NCBI GenBank assembly: GCA_020354595.1
Contig: CP070650.1
Location: forward strand, 2,350,936 to 2,360,645
Direction: 5' to 3'
DNA: 9,710 nt
DNA from: Myxococcales bacterium
Lineage (GTDB): Bacteria > Myxococcota_A > Polyangia > Polyangiales > Houyiibacteriaceae
Shown in pieces: positions 6,974 through 9,710 of the stretch. The notes under the pieces were generated by a model. That model was not told where the DNA came from and did no database searches. It saw only the letters and a list, made by a program, of their open reading frames with translations. The number at the start of each line of letters is the position of its first letter. Position 1 is the stretch's first letter. The position numbers and the translations under genes were made by a program.

Positions 6974-7582
6974 ATGGAAACGAGCAACCGCGTGTTGGAC
7001 GCCCTGCTGAAGGAGTTTGATCTTCCTCATGTCGAGGAACGCGTGCCACGCGATGTCTTCTACAAGCTCGGCTTGAAGTTCCCGCAGCAATACGCGATCG
7101 CCGCCCGCGATGTCGGAGCCTGCGTCAAGCGTGCCGAAGCTCTGGGGGCCGGCCCGTTCCTCCACGTCACCATCCCCGCCCCCAATTGGGTCGAGCGCGG
7201 CGAGCTCCGCAAGGACTGCAAGCTCGAAGTGGCGCTCGGCTATGCAGGCGATCGGCAGATCGAGTTTCTCGGCCCGGGCGAAGGCACCCAGCACTACGCA
7301 CGAGAGCTCGTTGACGCGGATTATGTCTTCCACCACGTCGGCATCTACCAAAACGGAATGGCCGAGCTCGCGCGCCACATCGAAAACGCCGGCTACCCCG
7401 AAGTCATCCGAGGTGGCATCAAGCTCGGCGGCGCCCTCAACTTCGACTTCCGCTACTTCGACTCGCGAGAGGCCCTAAGCATCTACCTAGAAATCCAAGA
7501 CTTCACCTACCTCAACCGCGAGCTCAGCCTAGAACCCTTCCTTAGGGGCTACGCCAAGCTGAGGGACATGCTCCCCCTCTAA
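6974..7582 (+). CDS. VOC (glyoxalase-fold) protein, two-module
   Basis: The 202-aa protein looks like two tandem beta-alpha-beta-beta-beta modules of the vicinal oxygen chelate superfamily. Module one covers about 37-100 (QQYAIAARDVGACVKRAEALGAG, ending in RQIEFLGP). Module two covers about 119-176 (FHHVGIYQNGMAELARHIENAG, ending in LSIYLEIQD). Likely metal ligands, by analogy with methylmalonyl-CoA epimerase and glyoxalase I, are Q95 or E97, H120 or H121, and E173, with one in the first strand near Q38/Q39. The first 35 residues form a non-VOC N-terminal lead. Family members are isomerases, epimerases, lyases or dioxygenases, and this one cannot be assigned. ATG 6974 is chosen because the frame upstream runs into the SDR gene and the lead would be Arg-rich. 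Only a weak purine run (GAGCAGAGAA) precedes it. The last 35 codons use CTA and AGG unusually often. Confidence 0.82.
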   Translation: METSNRVLDALLKEFDLPHVEERVPRDVFYKLGLKFPQQYAIAARDVGACVKRAEALGAGPFLHVTIPAPNWVERGELRKDCKLEVALGYAGDRQIEFLGPGEGTQHYARELVDADYVFHHVGIYQNGMAELARHIENAGYPEVIRGGIKLGGALNFDFRYFDSREALSIYLEIQDFTYLNRELSLEPFLRGYAKLRDMLPL

Positions 7583-7617
7583 AACCCAAACCATTCCAAC
7601 CCCTTCCACCCTATAAC
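7571..7617 (+). terminator. C-rich, G-free stretch, candidate Rho-loading (rut) site
   Basis: Across 47 bases spanning the end and stop codon of the VOC gene there is not a single G on the plus strand and 24 bases are C, in a genome where G and C are otherwise balanced. A C-rich, G-poor, unstructured RNA directly after a stop codon is the known signature of Rho utilisation sites. No hairpin with a T-tract is present. The stretch would separate the five-gene coupled operon from the SRPBCC gene, fully or partly. Confidence 0.35.
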
Positions 7618-7633
7618 GCGCGTTCTAGTCCTC

Positions 7634-8062
7634 ATGACCACCTACGAGACCGAGATCATCATCGACGCACCCCCCGCCGACGTCTGGAAACACCTCATCG
7701 ACGTGAGCAAGCACGACGACTGGAGCAACCACTTCTGGCTGCGCGGGGATCCGGTCGTCGGCGGCCCGGGACGCATCGAGTTCAAGCTCTTCGGCATCGC
7801 GGCCGGTGCCAACGTCGTCTTCCAAACCGTCGACGAGCCGCGCGAGCTTCGCTGGCACGGCGGCCCCAAAGGCATCGCCTACGGCAGCCATTTCTTCATT
7901 CTCGAAGAGCTCGAGGGCGGCAGCCGCACGCGCTTGCGCCATGGTGAGTCGTTTCAGGGGCTGCTGGCGCCGCTGATCGTGCGCTTGCTCCGGACGGAGC
8001 GCGGCGGCCCGTCGTACAATGGCTTCAACGAGGATCTGCGGCGACGGGTGCTGAACGGCTGA
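7634..8062 (+). CDS. SRPBCC-family (START-like) protein
   Basis: This small 142-aa protein has the typical opening of the SRPBCC helix-grip fold: a beta strand, then APPADVWKHLIDVSKHDDW (12-30), where AP-x-x-x-VW and the following W mark the family. The central strands (RIEFKLFG, ANVVFQTVDEPRELRWHG, SHFFILEELEGGSRTRLRHGESF) follow the expected order, and a final amphipathic helix (about 118-140) would close the hydrophobic cavity. Relatives bind or cyclise hydrophobic ligands. Enzymatic activity cannot be claimed. No Shine-Dalgarno sequence precedes ATG 7634, so translation may begin on a very short leader. It lies 51 bases after the VOC gene in the same direction, so it may belong to the same pathway, but it is separated by the C-rich stretch described above. 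Confidence 0.85.
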   Translation: MTTYETEIIIDAPPADVWKHLIDVSKHDDWSNHFWLRGDPVVGGPGRIEFKLFGIAAGANVVFQTVDEPRELRWHGGPKGIAYGSHFFILEELEGGSRTRLRHGESFQGLLAPLIVRLLRTERGGPSYNGFNEDLRRRVLNG

Positions 8063-8064
8063 CA

Positions 8065-8130
8065 CTGGGACTGGCACTGGCGCTGGCGCTGGCACTGGCA
8101 CTGGCACTGGCACTGGCACTGGCACTGGCG
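8065..8130 (+). repeat. Hexanucleotide tandem repeat (CTGGCR)11
   Basis: Eleven six-base units run without interruption from two bases after the SRPBCC stop codon: one CTGGGA, one CTGGCA, two CTGGCG, six CTGGCA and a last CTGGCG. A lone CTGGCA recurs at 8200-8205. The uniform central units flanked by variants at the edges are what replication slippage produces. The array is intergenic, so length changes would not shift a gene's frame, but they could alter distance or RNA structure between SRPBCC and the ComM-family gene. Reverse-strand frames through it give Val-Pro or Ala-Ser repeats and are not genes. Confidence 0.95.
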
Positions 8131-8161
8131 AAGGGTGGCGGGAGCTGCTCTGTCCGCCAGT
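8124..8161 (+). other. Possible hairpin between last repeat unit and downstream sequence
   Basis: ACTGGCG (8124-8130), the end of the repeat array, is complementary to CGCCAGT (8155-8161), giving a seven-base-pair stem with a 24-base loop. Because ACTGGCG also occurs near the start of the array (8076-8082), alternative pairings are possible. No T-tract follows, so I do not call it a terminator. Confidence 0.25.
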
Positions 8162-8228
8162 CGAAGGGACGTAACCTAGCGTTTTGTGGGCGCACATCGC
8201 TGGCACGGTGTGTGCTCGCTACACAGGG

Positions 8229-9710
8229 ATGCTCGCGACTGCGCACGCTGCGTGCCTCATCGGCATCGAAGCCCACCCCGTTCAGGTCGAGGTTCGGCTG
8301 GGCGAGGGACTGCCCGGGTTCGACATCGTCGGGTTGCCGGAGCGCGGCGTTCGGGAGAGCCGCATTCGGGTTCGGGCGGCGTTGTCGTCCATCGGGTTCG
8401 CGTTCCCACCACGCCATCTCGTGCTCAACCTCGCGCCGGGCGACCTTCCCAAGACAGGCGCGGGGCTCGACCTCGCCGTCGCCGGGTCAATCCTTGCCGC
8501 TTGCGAAGCGGTGTCGGCGGACCAACTCGCGAGCACGATGCTCATTGGCGAGCTCTCGCTCTCGGGCGAGCTCCGCCCAGTTCGCGGCGTGCTCGCTCTG
8601 CTACGGAGCGCGCGCCAAGCAGGTCTCACCGACGCGATCATTCCCGAGGGCAACCGCCACGAGGCCATGCTCGTCGACGGCATCTCGGTGCACTGCGCCC
8701 CGCACGTCGGCGCGGTCGTGCGCTGGCTGAACGGCGAGGCCCCGCTTCCCGAGCCCGAGGTCCGACAGCTCGCCGCAGTGCTCGCGGACGATCCGAATCA
8801 CGACCTAGGGGCCGTGCGCGGCCAAGAAGCCGCGCGTCGCGCGCTCGAAATCGCAGCAGCAGGCGGGCACCACATGCTCCTCATCGGCAGCCCGGGTGCT
8901 GGAAAGACGATGCTCGCCCGCGCCCTCCCCTCGATCCTGCCACCCCCGTCGTCCGAAGAAGCGCTCGAGATCGCAACCATCGCAAGCTCGGCGGGCCTCC
9001 GTTCCCCGCGCATTCTCGTCGGGCGCCAACGCCCCTTCCGCGCGCCCCACCACACCGCGAGCGCCGCAGCCATTGTGGGCGGAGGCGAGCCGATTCGTGC
9101 TGGCGAGCTCACGTTGTCGCACCGTGGTGTTCTCTTCCTCGACGAGCTCCCGGAGTTCCGTCGCGACGCCATCGAGACACTCCGCACGACCATGGAAGAA
9201 GGCGAGGTCGTCATCTCGCGCGCGAAGCAACGCGTACGCCTGCCGGCCGAGCCTATGGTCATCGCCGCGATGAACCCCTGTCCTTGCGGCTATCACGGCG
9301 ACCCCACGCGCTTGTGCCGCTGCAGTGAATTCCAAATCGCACGCTACCGAAGCCGGGTCTCCGGCCCGCTGCTCGATCGCTTTGACCTTCAAGTCGCGGT
9401 ACCGCGCGTCAGCGCTCGGACAATGCGCAAAGCCACGTCCGGCGAGCCGTCGAAGGCCGTGCAACAACGCGTCGAGCAAGCGCGGGCACGCCTCAAACCA
9501 CCAGGGTCTGCCAACGACCTCGAATCGCTCACGCGCAACGTGTCGAAAGAAGCGCTCACCTTGCTCGAGCTCGGCGTCGAGCGGCTGAAGTTGAGCGCCC
9601 GCGCGTACCTCAAGGCTCTACGGGTCGCACACACCATCGCGGCGCTCGAAGGCTCCGGTGAAGTGCTGCCCGCCCACACCGCCGAGGCCCTCCAGTACCG
9701 AGCTCTCGAC
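8229..9710 (+). CDS. comM: YifB/ComM-family Mg-chelatase-like AAA+ ATPase (3' end outside window)
   Basis: The frame runs uninterrupted for 494 codons to the window edge. Family length is about 500, and the last residues (HTAEALQYRALD) match the usual ending, so only a few codons are missing. Domains in order: ChlI-like N-terminal domain (about 1-170, with GLPGFDIVGLPERGVRESR at 27-45 and LNLAPGDLPKTGAGLDLA near 66-83); AAA+ core with Walker A GSPGAGKT (220-227), Walker B VLFLDE (301-306), a four-cysteine motif NPCPCG...CRC (C351, C353, C363, C365) and the arginine-finger region SGPLLDRFDL (378-387, R384); then the Mg-chelatase C-terminal helical domain (about 400-494). ComM is a hexameric helicase that drives branch migration during integration of transforming DNA. 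The family is also widespread in bacteria without shown competence. The start MLATAHAACLIGIEAHPV matches family N-termini. An in-frame GTG at 8208 is a weaker alternative. The only purine run, AGGG (8225-8228), abuts the ATG. Confidence 0.92.
   Translation, partial: MLATAHAACLIGIEAHPVQVEVRLGEGLPGFDIVGLPERGVRESRIRVRAALSSIGFAFPPRHLVLNLAPGDLPKTGAGLDLAVAGSILAACEAVSADQLASTMLIGELSLSGELRPVRGVLALLRSARQAGLTDAIIPEGNRHEAMLVDGISVHCAPHVGAVVRWLNGEAPLPEPEVRQLAAVLADDPNHDLGAVRGQEAARRALEIAAAGGHHMLLIGSPGAGKTMLARALPSILPPPSSEEALEIATIASSAGLRSPRILVGRQRPFRAPHHTASAAAIVGGGEPIRAGELTLSHRGVLFLDELPEFRRDAIETLRTTMEEGEVVISRAKQRVRLPAEPMVIAAMNPCPCGYHGDPTRLCRCSEFQIARYRSRVSGPLLDRFDLQVAVPRVSARTMRKATSGEPSKAVQQRVEQARARLKPPGSANDLESLTRNVSKEALTLLELGVERLKLSARAYLKALRVAHTIAALEGSGEVLPAHTAEALQYRALD

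Noticed and set aside
8065..8130. CRISPR-like array
   Set aside because: The units are six bases with no spacers, so it is a simple tandem repeat.
8060..8179. Stop-codon read-through of SRPBCC into a His-Trp repeat tail
   Set aside because: The frame after the TGA does stay open through the array (alternating His/Arg and Trp) to a TAG at 8177-8179, but nothing suggests read-through or selenocysteine, and a six-base repeat keeps any frame open automatically.
7625..8206. Minus-strand open frame with a Val-Pro repeat, resembling a proline-rich protein
   Set aside because: The repeat is just the hexamer array read backwards, and the rest is antisense to the SRPBCC gene. There is no ribosome-binding site or family signature.

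Overview
The window is GC-rich chromosomal DNA with dense coding. It reads like a myxobacterium (Myxococcota, probably the Polyangiales/Sandaracinaceae side). The reasons are the Cys-rich tail of a VWA-type surface protein at the left edge, a hexanucleotide repeat array between genes, GTG starts, and stacked 4-base gene overlaps. The taxonomic call is inference from gene style, not from a marker gene.

Layout. (1) Positions 1-887, plus strand: the 3' part of a secreted, Cys-rich, VWA-type protein whose start lies outside the window. (2) Positions 956-2686, minus strand: an alkyl-sulfatase-like metallo-beta-lactamase-fold lipoprotein, convergent with the first gene across a small hairpin. (3) A 74-base divergent intergenic region. 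(4) Positions 2761-7582, plus strand: five tightly packed genes, namely an unrecognised 216-aa protein, a PAPS-type sulfotransferase, a class-III (glutamate-1-semialdehyde-aminomutase-like) aminotransferase, an extended SDR, and a two-module VOC/glyoxalase-fold protein. The first three junctions are GTGA, GTGA and ATGA overlaps and the fourth is a 10-base gap, so this is a translationally coupled operon. (5) A C-rich, G-free stretch at 7571-7617, resembling a Rho-loading site, followed by a small SRPBCC ligand-binding protein (7634-8062). (6) An 11-unit CTGGCA-type tandem repeat (8065-8130). (7) A YifB/ComM-family AAA+ ATPase from 8229, still open at the right edge and probably only a few residues short of complete.

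How the genes may work together. The central operon looks like a small-molecule pathway: a sulfate-transferring enzyme, a PLP enzyme, an NAD(P)-dependent sugar/alcohol oxidoreductase-type enzyme, a VOC enzyme and a hydrophobic-ligand-binding protein. A predicted exported sulfate-ester hydrolase is divergently transcribed next to it. A locus that pairs cytosolic sulfation with extracytoplasmic desulfation is the most interesting feature here. Substrate and product cannot be read from the sequence. ComM and the VWA protein look like unrelated neighbours.
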